Below, piece after piece: positions 16,916 to 25,991 of a stretch of DNA of 64,000 bases. Every line of letters starts with the position of its first letter. Positions within the stretch are counted from its first letter, which is position 1. The notes below the pieces were generated by a model, which saw nothing but the letters and a program-made list of their open reading frames with translations, searched no databases and had not been told where the DNA came from. A program made the position numbers and the translations under genes. This DNA comes from Bacterioplanoides sp965200585 (GTDB taxonomy: Bacteria > Pseudomonadota > Gammaproteobacteria > Pseudomonadales > Oceanobacteraceae), in assembly GCF_965200585.1 (NCBI RefSeq), contig NZ_OZ241361.1; one strand, written 5' to 3'.

Positions 16916-17785
16916 CTACGATTGATTTGGCCAATGATCCGGCATCAGTAACCAACGTTGCTGCTCACACCATTTTCCCTGCGGATTCTCAGCCACTTCC
17001 ACGGCACATAACGCGGTATCCAGATGCCTAAAGTGAATCTCCGCATGCTCCAGTAATGTGTCTTTATCAACACTGAAATCAACGCAGGCCGGGCTGATCC
17101 ACTGCGGTTTGGACAACAGAAACCAACGTGAATCTGGCAGGATTTGTCGCGCCTGAGACTGATGAATCCAGTACCCGCGCCAGTGGTTAGTATTCACTTC
17201 GGGCGGAAGCTGCGCCGTAATGCCAACGTCTGCCGGATGAAATAAACAGCCACGCATCAGCGCCATCGAATTCAGCCCGCTCAGGTGTGCAGGGAGCTGT
17301 TGTTGCGCTTCTTCGCTGCGCGCCAGAGGCAGTTGTCGGGTCACCGTATGATGGATTTTATCGGCCAGATAATCGCGCCGGTTCGGACCAATCCAGTCTT
17401 CACCAAACCCCAGATAAAACTTTAACGCCAATTCGAAATGCCAGTGTTGAGTCAGTGTTTCTACCAGTAAGTCCAATTCCCCTAAGGTTTTTTTGCCTTT
17501 TTGAACCTGAATGTTGGCGCTAAATGAACAACTGCTTTGGTGTAAATACTGATGCCAGATTTCTTCAAACATCAGTCCTAAGCGGGTGCTGCGAAACTCA
17601 GGTTCCGCCATGGAGTGAATCCATGCTGGGATGTGCGCCTCCGGCGTTAAGCCATCAGGCAGCTGGGTGGGTGACCACTCACAATCCAATAAGGCTGGGC
17701 CACAAACACTCCAGACCAGATCTCTCTGATGCTGGCAAGGTAATGAAAAATAAGGATGATCCGGATCAGGTAAGCGTGAAAACAA
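16916..17785 (-). CDS. DUF1853 family protein
   Basis: 289 residues. HQRDLVWSVCGPALLD near the start, RLGLMFEEIWHQYLHQ, and LGELDLLVETLTQHWHFELALKFYLG are the conserved blocks of DUF1853, whose E-x-D-L...HFE-x-AxK pattern looks like a PD-(D/E)xK nuclease-type core; activity is unproven. The start is TTG, supported by GGAG six bases upstream and by the family's early RDLVW block. Divergent from nadK, the arrangement also known in Pseudomonas. Cytoplasmic, no membrane segment. Confidence 0.82.
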   Translation of the reverse strand: MFSRLPDPDHPYFSLPCQHQRDLVWSVCGPALLDCEWSPTQLPDGLTPEAHIPAWIHSMAEPEFRSTRLGLMFEEIWHQYLHQSSCSFSANIQVQKGKKTLGELDLLVETLTQHWHFELALKFYLGFGEDWIGPNRRDYLADKIHHTVTRQLPLARSEEAQQQLPAHLSGLNSMALMRGCLFHPADVGITAQLPPEVNTNHWRGYWIHQSQARQILPDSRWFLLSKPQWISPACVDFSVDKDTLLEHAEIHFRHLDTALCAVEVAENPQGKWCEQQRWLLMPDHWPNQS

Positions 17786-17870
17786 AAAGGACTCCGAAGC
17801 GTTTTGGCGTCAGCTATGGTATAACCCGCAGTTATACCTTACCGACCTGATTTCGACGAGTTAAAAGCAG

Positions 17871-18755
17871 ATGGAAGAGTTCCGCAATATTGGCATCATC
17901 GGCCGCCTGAACAGCAAAAAAGTGATTGAGACCATCAAACGCCTGAAAGCTTATCTGATGGAAGAGGGTTACCACGTGATTCTCGAAGATCGTATTGCTG
18001 AAGTGATGCCGGGGCACGGTATGCAAACCTCCAAAGTCAGTATTCTGGGCGAAATCTGCGATCTGGTGATTGTGGTGGGTGGCGATGGCAGTTTGCTGGG
18101 AGCCGCACGTGCGCTGGCAAAATTTAATACCCCGGTGCTGGGTATTAACCGTGGCCGCTTGGGCTTTCTGACCGATATCAGCCCGGATGACACCATGTTG
18201 GATGCGGTTCAGGATGTGCTGGATGGTGAATATATTGTTGAGCGCCGCTTCCTGCTGGATGCCGAGGTGAAACGTGACGGTAATCCAATTGGCTCAGCTT
18301 CCGCGTTAAACGATGTGGTACTGCACCCGGGTAAATCGGCCCGTATGATTGCGTTTGATCTGTATATCGAAGGTCAGTTTGTTTATAGCCTGCGCTCCGA
18401 TGGCCTGATTGTTTCAACCCCGACCGGCTCAACGGCTTATTCTCTCTCGGGTGGTGGGCCAATCATGCACCCACGTCTCGATGCTCTGGTACTGGTGCCG
18501 ATGTTCCCACACACGTTGTCGAGCCGTCCGATTGTGGTTGATGGCAAAAGTGAAATTAAAATTGTGGTGAATGCTGAGCAGGATATTTATCCAACCATCA
18601 GCTGTGATGGTCAGAACCATGTGTCTTGCGCACCGGGCGATGCCATTACCATTCGTAAAAAATCCCACAAGCTGAAGCTGATCCACCCTAAAGGTCACAA
18701 CTTCTATGAAATCTGCCGTACCAAATTAGGCTGGGCCAGTAACCTGGGAGACTGA
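17871..18755 (+). CDS. nadK: NAD kinase
   Basis: 294 residues; phosphorylates NAD+ to NADP+ using ATP or polyphosphate, the only route to NADP. Family marks: VVVGGDGSLLGAAR (GGDG, catalytic Asp), INRGRLGFLTD (NE/NR-D region), and the TPTGSTAYSLSGGGPI nucleotide loop, then ISCDGQNHVSCAPGD near the end. Length is typical. It heads a plus-strand run with the phosphoesterase, glpG, yeaC and DUF2797 genes with short gaps. Confidence 0.96.
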   Translation: MEEFRNIGIIGRLNSKKVIETIKRLKAYLMEEGYHVILEDRIAEVMPGHGMQTSKVSILGEICDLVIVVGGDGSLLGAARALAKFNTPVLGINRGRLGFLTDISPDDTMLDAVQDVLDGEYIVERRFLLDAEVKRDGNPIGSASALNDVVLHPGKSARMIAFDLYIEGQFVYSLRSDGLIVSTPTGSTAYSLSGGGPIMHPRLDALVLVPMFPHTLSSRPIVVDGKSEIKIVVNAEQDIYPTISCDGQNHVSCAPGDAITIRKKSHKLKLIHPKGHNFYEICRTKLGWASNLGD

Positions 18756-18759
18756 TTTT

Positions 18760-19716
18760 ATGCATCAGGGTTACGACTTAATTGGTGATATTCACGGTTG
18801 TGGTAACACGCTTATTCACTTGCTGGAACAAATGGGTTACAGCAAGAAAAACGGTGTTTACCAGCACCCCAGACGCAAAGTGGTGTTTCTTGGGGATATT
18901 GTCGATCGTGGGCCTAATATTCGTCTGGCCTGTCATATCGTGCGCGACATGGTCGACAACGGCCACGCCGAAATTGTGATGGGCAATCATGAATACAATG
19001 TTGTGACCTACTGCACCGAAGCACCAGCTGGAATGCGCCAGCCTTTTTTACGGCCACACACCAAACGTAATACTTTTATTGTCGAGCAAACCGTCGAGCA
19101 GTTTGCCAATCATCCTCACGATTTTAATGATTTCCTTGATTGGTTTGTTGAGCTGCCGCTGTTTCAGGAGTTTGATCACTTTCGTGTAGTGCATGCCTGC
19201 TGGGATCAGGCGATGATTGATGAGTTTATTGCCCGTTATGGTGGCAACCAGATGCACAAAGGCATGCTGGCAGAATCCGTTGATACCAGCTCGTTTATTT
19301 ATAAATTCCTTGATCGCACCTTGCGTGGCACATCGCTGAAGTTACCGGATGGCCGTTCGATGACCGCTAAAGATGGTATGAAGCGTCAATTCTTCCGCAC
19401 CAAGTTCTGGGCCGATACACCACAACGTTACAGCGACGTGGTGTTCCAGCCCGACCCTCTGCCAGAAGATATTCAACACGCCCAGCTGTCGGAACAGGAA
19501 AAACAACAGCTGCTGTTTTATGGCCCGGATGAAAAGCCACTGTTTATTGGTCATTACTGGATGTGGGGTATACCAGCCCCGATTGTGCCCAATATCGCTT
19601 GCCTTGATTACAGTGCGGTGAAATATGGTCGTTTAGTAGCCTACCGCATGGACACCGAACATCACCTTCAACCGGGTAAATTTACCTGGATGCGGGTCGA
19701 GAAAAGTGAGCGCTAG
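18760..19716 (+). CDS. Calcineurin-like metallophosphoesterase
   Basis: 318 residues with the five phosphoesterase blocks in order: GDIHGCGNTL, VFLGDIVDRGPNI, MGNHEYNVVTY, then VHACWDQ and a late GHYWMWG. These Asp/His/Asn residues bind the dinuclear metal centre. It resembles PrpE/ApaH-type Ser/Thr phosphatase or diadenosine tetraphosphatase proteins; substrate not decidable. Starts 5 bases after nadK, so co-transcribed. Confidence 0.88.
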   Translation: MHQGYDLIGDIHGCGNTLIHLLEQMGYSKKNGVYQHPRRKVVFLGDIVDRGPNIRLACHIVRDMVDNGHAEIVMGNHEYNVVTYCTEAPAGMRQPFLRPHTKRNTFIVEQTVEQFANHPHDFNDFLDWFVELPLFQEFDHFRVVHACWDQAMIDEFIARYGGNQMHKGMLAESVDTSSFIYKFLDRTLRGTSLKLPDGRSMTAKDGMKRQFFRTKFWADTPQRYSDVVFQPDPLPEDIQHAQLSEQEKQQLLFYGPDEKPLFIGHYWMWGIPAPIVPNIACLDYSAVKYGRLVAYRMDTEHHLQPGKFTWMRVEKSER

Positions 19717-19734
19717 TGCGCACAGGTGAACGCA

Positions 19735-20598
19735 ATGACTTCTTCACACGACCCGTTACTGGCTTTAGTGGCTGACCCTAAGGTGAATTTATCACCACTG
19801 ACCCAACGCTTATGGGCCAATAAAATCCCCCATCGGGTGGTGGTACAAAACGGCAAACAATGTTTGCTGCTGGCCCGGGAAAGCGACCTGGCGCAGGTGA
19901 AAGTCTGGCTCGACGAATGGCAAAACAATCAGTTAGACCAGGCTGATCTGATTCCTGATTCCGCCGCTGGCTCCGGTGTTATGAAAGGTCTGTTGACGAT
20001 TGTCGAAGCGCCGCTGGCCACCTTGTTTATCCCGCTGTTTGTTGCAGTGTTCTGCTGGATGTATATCAGTTCTGACTGGGGCCAGTGGTTGTTACTGGGT
20101 GAATCGCTGTGGCCACAGCAAAGGTTTGCTCTCAGCGCGTATGTGGAGATGGGGCTCTGGCAATTATGGCGGCCAACACTGCTGCATTTCTCAGTGATGC
20201 ATATCCTGATGAATATGTTCTGGTGGTGGCTGCTGGCGCGCCGGATTGAACGTATTGATGGTAAGTTTGCCTTAATCAGTGTGATTCTGATCTGTGGTGT
20301 GTTTGGCAATGCCGCCCAATGGTGGTACGCCGGGCCCGGTTTTGGTGGTGCTTCCGGTGTGACCTTAGGTATGCTGGCCTGGGTTGCCAGCCGTCAGCGT
20401 CGGTTACAGCTGCCGTATCAACTGCCGTCTGCTTTACTGCCGATCATGGTGGGTTGGCTGTTGCTGACTCTGATGGGAGATACCATCGTCCCCGGATTGA
20501 GTGGCACTGCCCATGGTGCCCATTTTGGTGGCCTGCTGGCTGGGTTATTATGTGCCTTTGTCTGGCCTGCAAATAGCGCCTTACAATCAAATACTTAA
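19735..20598 (+). CDS. glpG: Rhomboid protease GlpG
   Basis: 287 residues from the ATG with AGGTG eight bases upstream; a GTG nine bases earlier is possible. An N-terminal cytoplasmic domain (about 1-75, DPLLALVADPKVNLSPL) precedes six membrane segments. HFSVMHILMNMFWWW carries the HxxxN oxyanion residues, GGASGV the nucleophile Ser, and GTAHGAHFGGLLAG the catalytic His. Cleaves membrane proteins within their transmembrane helices; known substrates are few. Unlike the rhombosortase near 4.1 kb it has the GlpG cytoplasmic domain. Part of the nadK run. Confidence 0.93.
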   Translation: MTSSHDPLLALVADPKVNLSPLTQRLWANKIPHRVVVQNGKQCLLLARESDLAQVKVWLDEWQNNQLDQADLIPDSAAGSGVMKGLLTIVEAPLATLFIPLFVAVFCWMYISSDWGQWLLLGESLWPQQRFALSAYVEMGLWQLWRPTLLHFSVMHILMNMFWWWLLARRIERIDGKFALISVILICGVFGNAAQWWYAGPGFGGASGVTLGMLAWVASRQRRLQLPYQLPSALLPIMVGWLLLTLMGDTIVPGLSGTAHGAHFGGLLAGLLCAFVWPANSALQSNT

Positions 20599-20681
20599 AA
20601 GAACGATGACTCTGTACAAGACTAAATGCTTGATAAATAGACGCTTGATAAGCAGAGACAATTGATGAAACGAGAGATTCC

Positions 20682-20930
20682 ATGACGTTAGATCAACTGA
20701 TCCAATCTTTAACGCCCGAAGTGTATGAAAATCTGAAAAATGCCGTTGCCACCGGCCGCTGGCCTAATGGTATTCAGCTGAAAGACGGGCAACGGGAGCT
20801 GTGCATGGAAGCCATTCTGCATTATGAAAACAGCCACGATGTACCTGCTGATCAGCGTGTGGGTTACATTGACGGTGGTTGTAAATCATCGAAAGGTGAT
20901 GACGATACCCAAACTCTGACGCTTCAGTAA
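20682..20930 (+). CDS. yeaC: DUF1315 family protein YeaC
   Basis: 82 residues, typical length. The conserved core is visible: LTPEVYENLKNAVATGRWPNG, LKDGQRELCMEAILHYE, then DQRVGYID. Small soluble protein of unknown function, next to a DUF2797 gene as in Pseudomonas, 23 bases apart. Confidence 0.88.
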   Translation: MTLDQLIQSLTPEVYENLKNAVATGRWPNGIQLKDGQRELCMEAILHYENSHDVPADQRVGYIDGGCKSSKGDDDTQTLTLQ

Positions 20931-20952
20931 TCCGGGTCAGAGGACTTTTAAT

Positions 20953-21822
20953 ATGAGTGAATTCAGCGGCCATCTGCAAAAGATGGCGGCCCGTGCGGTG
21001 CCGTCTGAAAGTGGCGCAGATAGTTGTGCGGATCGTTGTGCGGATAGAGTGCAATACGATCTGATTCTCGATCAACAAGCTATTCCTTTAACTCCCTTTA
21101 TTGGTAAAACCATCCGCTTGGAATACGTGGGTGATATTCACTGCTGCCACTGTGGTCGTAAGAGCAAAAAAAGCTTTGGTCAGGGCTATTGTTACCCCTG
21201 TTTCAGCAAACTGGCGCAGTGTGACTCCTGCATGATGAGCCCGGAAAAATGCCATTTCCATCTGGGTACCTGTCGTGAACCAGAGTGGGCGAAACAGGTG
21301 TGTTTTAACGAACATATTGTCTATCTGGCAAACTCATCCGGCGTTAAAGTAGGCATTACCCGGGCAACTCAGGTGCCAGTGCGTTGGCTGGATCAAGGAG
21401 CGACTCAGGCCTTACCGGTTGCCCGGGTGGCAACACGCAAACAGTCGGGTTTGATTGAAGACTGTCTGCGGCAGGATATTGCTGATAAAACCAACTGGCG
21501 GGCCATGTTAAAAGGCAATGCTGAGGCGGTGGATTTAGAAGCCGAGCGGGATCGATTGTTTGATTTATTCAGTCCACAACTAAACTCGATCATTGCTAAT
21601 GAAAACCCGGGTGATATCGAGCTGTTATACGACACCGCGGCGTATGCTTTTGAATTCCCGGTTGAGCAGTTTCCAGCCAAAATCACCAGTTTTAATTTGG
21701 ATAAAAATCCGCTAGTGGAAGGAAAGTTAGAAGGTATTAAAGGTCAATATTTAATATTGGACAGCGGAGTGATTAATATCCGTAAATTCACTTCTTATTC
21801 CGTGTCTGTCAGCTTTTCGTAA
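20953..21822 (+). CDS. DUF2797 zinc-ribbon protein
   Basis: 289 residues. After an N-terminal region with an unusual run of cysteines (DSCADRCADR, about 22-31) comes a cysteine-rich block CCHCGRKSKKSFGQGYCYPCF, CDSCMMSPEKCHFHLGTC, which can bind two zinc ions, then VYLANSSGVKVGITRATQVPVRWLDQGA, the GIY-YIG-like core seen in DUF2797 proteins. Possibly nucleic-acid related; function unknown. The SCADRCADR insertion is not part of the usual family start and may be lineage specific. Ends in a strong terminator. Confidence 0.85.
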   Translation: MSEFSGHLQKMAARAVPSESGADSCADRCADRVQYDLILDQQAIPLTPFIGKTIRLEYVGDIHCCHCGRKSKKSFGQGYCYPCFSKLAQCDSCMMSPEKCHFHLGTCREPEWAKQVCFNEHIVYLANSSGVKVGITRATQVPVRWLDQGATQALPVARVATRKQSGLIEDCLRQDIADKTNWRAMLKGNAEAVDLEAERDRLFDLFSPQLNSIIANENPGDIELLYDTAAYAFEFPVEQFPAKITSFNLDKNPLVEGKLEGIKGQYLILDSGVINIRKFTSYSVSVSFS

Positions 21823-21843
21823 AAGCAGATGATTAAACTTTGT

Positions 21844-21872
21844 AAAAAGGCCGCTGCTGAGCGGCCTTTTTT
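21844..21872 (+). terminator. Rho-independent terminator
   Basis: A 12-bp perfect stem (21844-21855 with 21860-21871), AGGCCGCT/AGCGGCCT core, four-base loop, T-run. Ends the nadK-DUF2797 transcription unit. Confidence 0.93.
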
Positions 21873-21963
21873 GTGGCTTCAGAACGGTTTTGCGGGAATT
21901 GCATATTTATAATCCGATGTCTGAGTAGCATGGCTGTTTTTTATAACGTAAGGGAAGCGCGCT

Positions 21964-23136
21964 ATGTTGATGAAACACAAACTATGCTTGGTGATTAGTG
22001 GCCTAATGGCCAGCTCCGCATCACTGGCGGCCATTCAGGTGGCCGATAGTCGAGGTAATGGTATGGGTTTTACTGGGGTCTCCAGTGCTAACTATTTAGC
22101 GGCTCCTTTTTATAACCCTTCTCTGGTTGCCAATCATGCTGAATCAGCCGATGTTCGTCTGATGCTACCCGTTATTGGTGCGGGTGAGCGTGATGATGAC
22201 GAAGTGACCGATGCTTCAGATGCACTGTTTGACACTTATGAAGACTTCAAATTTGAACAGGTTGTTAATGGCTCCGCTTCGCAAGAAACTATTGATGAAC
22301 TGAATGCCGGTTTAAATGACCTGGCAGGTGAGAAAGAAGCTTCAGTTACTGCAACCTATGGTTTTGCTGTTGCGATTCCAGGACTATTTTCGGAGCAGGG
22401 AATATCAGCTAATTTCTTTGGTCGACGTTATGGTGAGGCGATTAATATTAATCAGGTTCTGCCGCAGCTGGGGGCTGGCGAGCAGGCAGCAGAGCTTCGC
22501 TATGATTCATCCAATCACCTGACAACTGCCTTTGAGTATTACGAATACGGCGCTTCACTTGCCAAGAATTTTACCTATAACAACCATCAGTTCTCTCTGG
22601 GTGTTTCGCCTAAATATCAGCGTTTATTTACCTATGTTGAAACGCCGGATTTTGGCGACCTGGATCTGATCACTTATGAAAACTCCGTGCATGAGTCTTC
22701 CTTAAATGTCGATCTGGGGGCTACCTGGTATAAAGACCAATGGCGTGTAGCTGCGGTTGTGAAAGATCTGTTTAAGCAAACAATAGAAACTCAGTTGTAT
22801 GATTACGAATATGAACTGGGGCCACAAGTGACTCTGGGCGGATCTTATGTCAGTCACTATTTTACCGCGGCATTAGATATTGATGTGACTAAGCAAAAAC
22901 GCTTTAGCCATGTGGATGATGATACTCGCTTAATCAGCCTGGGAGTTGAAGGTAATGCCTGGGATTGGGTGCAACTGCGTGCCGGTTATCAGATCGATCT
23001 CGAAAATACATTCGATAATACCGTGACCTTTGGTTTAGGCTTAAGTCCGTTTAATTTGCTTAATCTGGACTTGGCCGTTGCCTTTGCTGATGAAGAGGAA
23101 GGTGCGGTATCGGCAGGTTTATCGTTTACATTTTAA
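21964..23136 (+). CDS. TraF-like outer-membrane barrel protein
   Basis: 390 residues. Signal peptide (about 1-22, ending SLA-AIQ), then VADSRGNGMGFTGVSSANYLAAPFYNPSLVA, the conserved start of the TraF_2 family, and alternating beta strands up to a C-terminal SAGLSFTF with the terminal Phe expected of an outer-membrane beta barrel. Despite the family name it does not imply conjugation: no transfer genes are near. Probably an outer-membrane channel or surface protein; cargo unknown. AGGGA ribosome-binding site and its own terminator show a monocistronic unit. Confidence 0.8.
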   Translation: MLMKHKLCLVISGLMASSASLAAIQVADSRGNGMGFTGVSSANYLAAPFYNPSLVANHAESADVRLMLPVIGAGERDDDEVTDASDALFDTYEDFKFEQVVNGSASQETIDELNAGLNDLAGEKEASVTATYGFAVAIPGLFSEQGISANFFGRRYGEAININQVLPQLGAGEQAAELRYDSSNHLTTAFEYYEYGASLAKNFTYNNHQFSLGVSPKYQRLFTYVETPDFGDLDLITYENSVHESSLNVDLGATWYKDQWRVAAVVKDLFKQTIETQLYDYEYELGPQVTLGGSYVSHYFTAALDIDVTKQKRFSHVDDDTRLISLGVEGNAWDWVQLRAGYQIDLENTFDNTVTFGLGLSPFNLLNLDLAVAFADEEEGAVSAGLSFTF

Positions 23137-23161
23137 TTTATCAGTCTGAACATAATCATTC

Positions 23162-23187
23162 AAAAGCGACCTTCGGGTCGCTTTTTT
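23162..23187 (+). terminator. Rho-independent terminator
   Basis: AAAAGCGACC (23162-23171) pairs with GGTCGCTTTT (23176-23185), TTCG-type loop and T-run. Ends the TraF-like gene. Confidence 0.93.
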
Positions 23188-23294
23188 CTTGGAGTTTGTT
23201 AATTGCCCGGATTTCCTTCCGCAAAACAGGTGTCAGCCAGATAGCGAACAGGTAATATCAACGCATTATTGCAACAAGATATTCCGAGGCCATC

Positions 23295-25922
23295 ATGCGT
23301 GATGCACAACCACAAGCGATTTTCCTGAAAGATTACCAGCAGCCTGCATACTGGATTGAACGTACTGAGCTGACGTTTGAATTGCAGGCGGAATTTACGC
23401 TTGTGACGTCACAATTACAGCTGACCTGTAACGATGACGTTGCTCAGGATGGCAGCCTGACATTACATGGTCAGGAGCTGGAATTATTATCGGTTGTGAT
23501 TGATGGGGTGGAGCAAAGTGGCGATCAATATCAGTTGGATGATGAGTCACTGACGCTGCAAGGGCTGGCTGAAAATCCGGTCGTTACCATTAAAACGCGC
23601 ATTTATCCTCATAAAAATACTGCACTGGAAGGCCTGTATCAGTCGGGTTCTATGTATTGCACCCAGTGCGAGGCCGAAGGTTTCCGCCGTATCACCTATT
23701 ATCTGGATCGCCCGGATGTGATGTCGGTGTTTACTACCCATATTATTGCCGATGCGGCTCAGTATCCGGTGTTGTTATCGAACGGCAATCTGATTGCAGA
23801 GCAAACGCTGGCTAATGGCACGAAGCAAGTCAGCTGGAATGACCCACATAAAAAACCGGCGTATTTATTTGCGTTAGTTGCCGGTGATTTGCAGGTTAAA
23901 GAAGATACTTTTACCACGATGTCGGGTCGCGAAGTGGCGCTGAAAATTTTTGTTGAGCCACAAAATATCGACAAAACGGACTACGCACTGGATGCGTTAA
24001 AACGCTCCATGAAGTGGGACGAAGAGCGCTATGGTCGGGAATACGATCTGGATATCTTTATGATTGTCGCGGTTGATGACTTCAACATGGGGGCAATGGA
24101 AAACAAAGGGCTCAATATCTTTAATTCTTCTTGTGTGTTGGCCAATCCTGCGACGGCGACCGATGCTGCTTATCAGCGCATTGAAGCCATTGTCGCGCAT
24201 GAATATTTCCACAACTGGTCGGGCAACCGGGTGACCTGCCGTGACTGGTTCCAACTGAGTTTAAAAGAAGGTTTTACCGTTTTTCGTGATGCCTGTTTCT
24301 CCGCCGATATGAATTCGGCCACGGTGAAGCGTATCGAAGACGCCCGTATTATGCGTACGGTGCAGTTTGCTGAAGATGCCGGCCCCATGGCGCACCCGGT
24401 ACAACCGGATTCTTTTATCGAAATTTCCAACTTCTACACCGTTACGATTTATGAAAAAGGTGCTGAAGTAGTGGGGATGCAGCGCAAAATTCTTGGCAAT
24501 GACGGCTTCCGCAAAGGTTCGGATCTGTATTTTGACCGTCATGATGGTCAGGCGGTGACCATTTATGATTTCACTCAGGCGATGGAAGATGCCAACGGCG
24601 TTGATCTCACCTTATTTAAACGCTGGTACAAACAGGCGGGTACGCCGGTGGTATCGGTTTCAAGCGAATACGATGCCGATCAGCAGCAGTTGTCTTTAAC
24701 CCTCAAGCAACGTTGTCCGGATACTCCGGGGCAAACCGATAAACAACCGATGTGGATTCCGGTTCAGCTTGGGTTGCTGGATAGCCGTGGTCAGGACTTA
24801 CCTATTGTGGTTGAACCGGCAGCGGCATGGACCCAAGCGAGTCAGGTGTTACATTTGACTGAAGCTGAGCAGACCTTTGTGTTCTCCAATGTTGCTGAGC
24901 AGCCGGTGGTTTCACTGTTCCGTGATTTCTCCGCGCCAGTGAAGGTGGAATTTGATCAAAGCCGGGATGAGTTGTTGTTCCTGTTGCAGCACGATAGCGA
25001 TGGGTTTAATCGTTGGGATGCCGGTCAGCGGCTGATGTTGCATTGGGTTGAGAACGCCATGGCGGGGGACTTTACTCTGGATTTGGCGGCTGAGCAGGCA
25101 TTACGTTCTTTGTTGTTGGATCCGGCGCTGGATCCGGCCATGGTGGCGTATTTGCTGACCTTGCCATCTGAGTCGTATATCGCCGAGTTCTCCTCGGAGA
25201 TTGATCCTCAGGCGATTTATCAGGCGCGTAAACAGGTACGTGAAACACTGGCCCAGGCTCTGGTTACTGACTTTAAAGCTGTGTATCAGCGTTTATCAGC
25301 CGCTGTTGCTTATGCTCCGGAACCACGCCAGATGTCAGCCCGGGCATTGAAAAATCTGGCCTTGAGCTATTGGGCGCTGGCGGATGCTGACGGTGTGCAG
25401 CAGGCACAGCAGCAATATCAGCAAGCCGACAATATGACGGATCAGATGGCAGCGCTTGTGACACTGATCAACAGTGGTGAGCTGGCATTGGCAGAAGATT
25501 ATCTGCAGCGTTTTTATCAGCAATGGCAGGATGATGTGCTGGTGGTGAATCAGTGGCTGGCTGCTCAGGCGGGTTCATCACAACTGGCCAATGCTGAGTT
25601 TGTGACGACGTTGCTGCAACACGACGCTTTTGATTGGCGCAATCCGAATAAAGTTCGCTCGGTGATTGGCGCCTTTGCCAATCAGGCGTTGTGTCATTTT
25701 CATGCTATCGATGGCTCGGGTTACCGCCTGCTGGCCGATGCGGTGATTCGGCTGAATGCTTCAAACCCCCAGATTGCGGCGCGTTTATTGGCACCACTGA
25801 CAAAATGGAAGCGGCTTATCCCGCAACAAGGGCAACAAATGAAAGCAGAATTAGAACGGATTATGGCCCAATCGGATTTGTCAAAAGACGTCTACGAAGT
25901 TGTCAGTAAGAGTTTGGTTTGA
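23295..25922 (+). CDS. pepN: Aminopeptidase N
   Basis: 875 residues, full length. Zinc M1 aminopeptidase: exopeptidase motif GAMEN (in FNMGAMENKGLNIF), zinc site HEYFHNW with the third ligand Glu 18 residues on (SLKEGFTVFRD), and C-terminal alpha-helical domain. Cleaves N-terminal amino acids from peptides in the cytoplasm for turnover. Its place after the yeaC-DUF2797 pair matches Pseudomonas, but the TraF-like gene is inserted between. 69 bases separate it from the DUF1329 gene. Confidence 0.97.
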   Translation: MRDAQPQAIFLKDYQQPAYWIERTELTFELQAEFTLVTSQLQLTCNDDVAQDGSLTLHGQELELLSVVIDGVEQSGDQYQLDDESLTLQGLAENPVVTIKTRIYPHKNTALEGLYQSGSMYCTQCEAEGFRRITYYLDRPDVMSVFTTHIIADAAQYPVLLSNGNLIAEQTLANGTKQVSWNDPHKKPAYLFALVAGDLQVKEDTFTTMSGREVALKIFVEPQNIDKTDYALDALKRSMKWDEERYGREYDLDIFMIVAVDDFNMGAMENKGLNIFNSSCVLANPATATDAAYQRIEAIVAHEYFHNWSGNRVTCRDWFQLSLKEGFTVFRDACFSADMNSATVKRIEDARIMRTVQFAEDAGPMAHPVQPDSFIEISNFYTVTIYEKGAEVVGMQRKILGNDGFRKGSDLYFDRHDGQAVTIYDFTQAMEDANGVDLTLFKRWYKQAGTPVVSVSSEYDADQQQLSLTLKQRCPDTPGQTDKQPMWIPVQLGLLDSRGQDLPIVVEPAAAWTQASQVLHLTEAEQTFVFSNVAEQPVVSLFRDFSAPVKVEFDQSRDELLFLLQHDSDGFNRWDAGQRLMLHWVENAMAGDFTLDLAAEQALRSLLLDPALDPAMVAYLLTLPSESYIAEFSSEIDPQAIYQARKQVRETLAQALVTDFKAVYQRLSAAVAYAPEPRQMSARALKNLALSYWALADADGVQQAQQQYQQADNMTDQMAALVTLINSGELALAEDYLQRFYQQWQDDVLVVNQWLAAQAGSSQLANAEFVTTLLQHDAFDWRNPNKVRSVIGAFANQALCHFHAIDGSGYRLLADAVIRLNASNPQIAARLLAPLTKWKRLIPQQGQQMKAELERIMAQSDLSKDVYEVVSKSLV

Positions 25923-25991
25923 GCATAAAGTCATAATTCTTTATGCTTGGACGAAAATAAACCGTATAAGCGGTGTCGTTGAGGTCGCAAA

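Noticed and set aside
21964..23136. Conjugation gene traF
   Set aside because: The TraF_2 family name covers outer-membrane proteins of chromosomes; no transfer genes, relaxase or origin of transfer are near.
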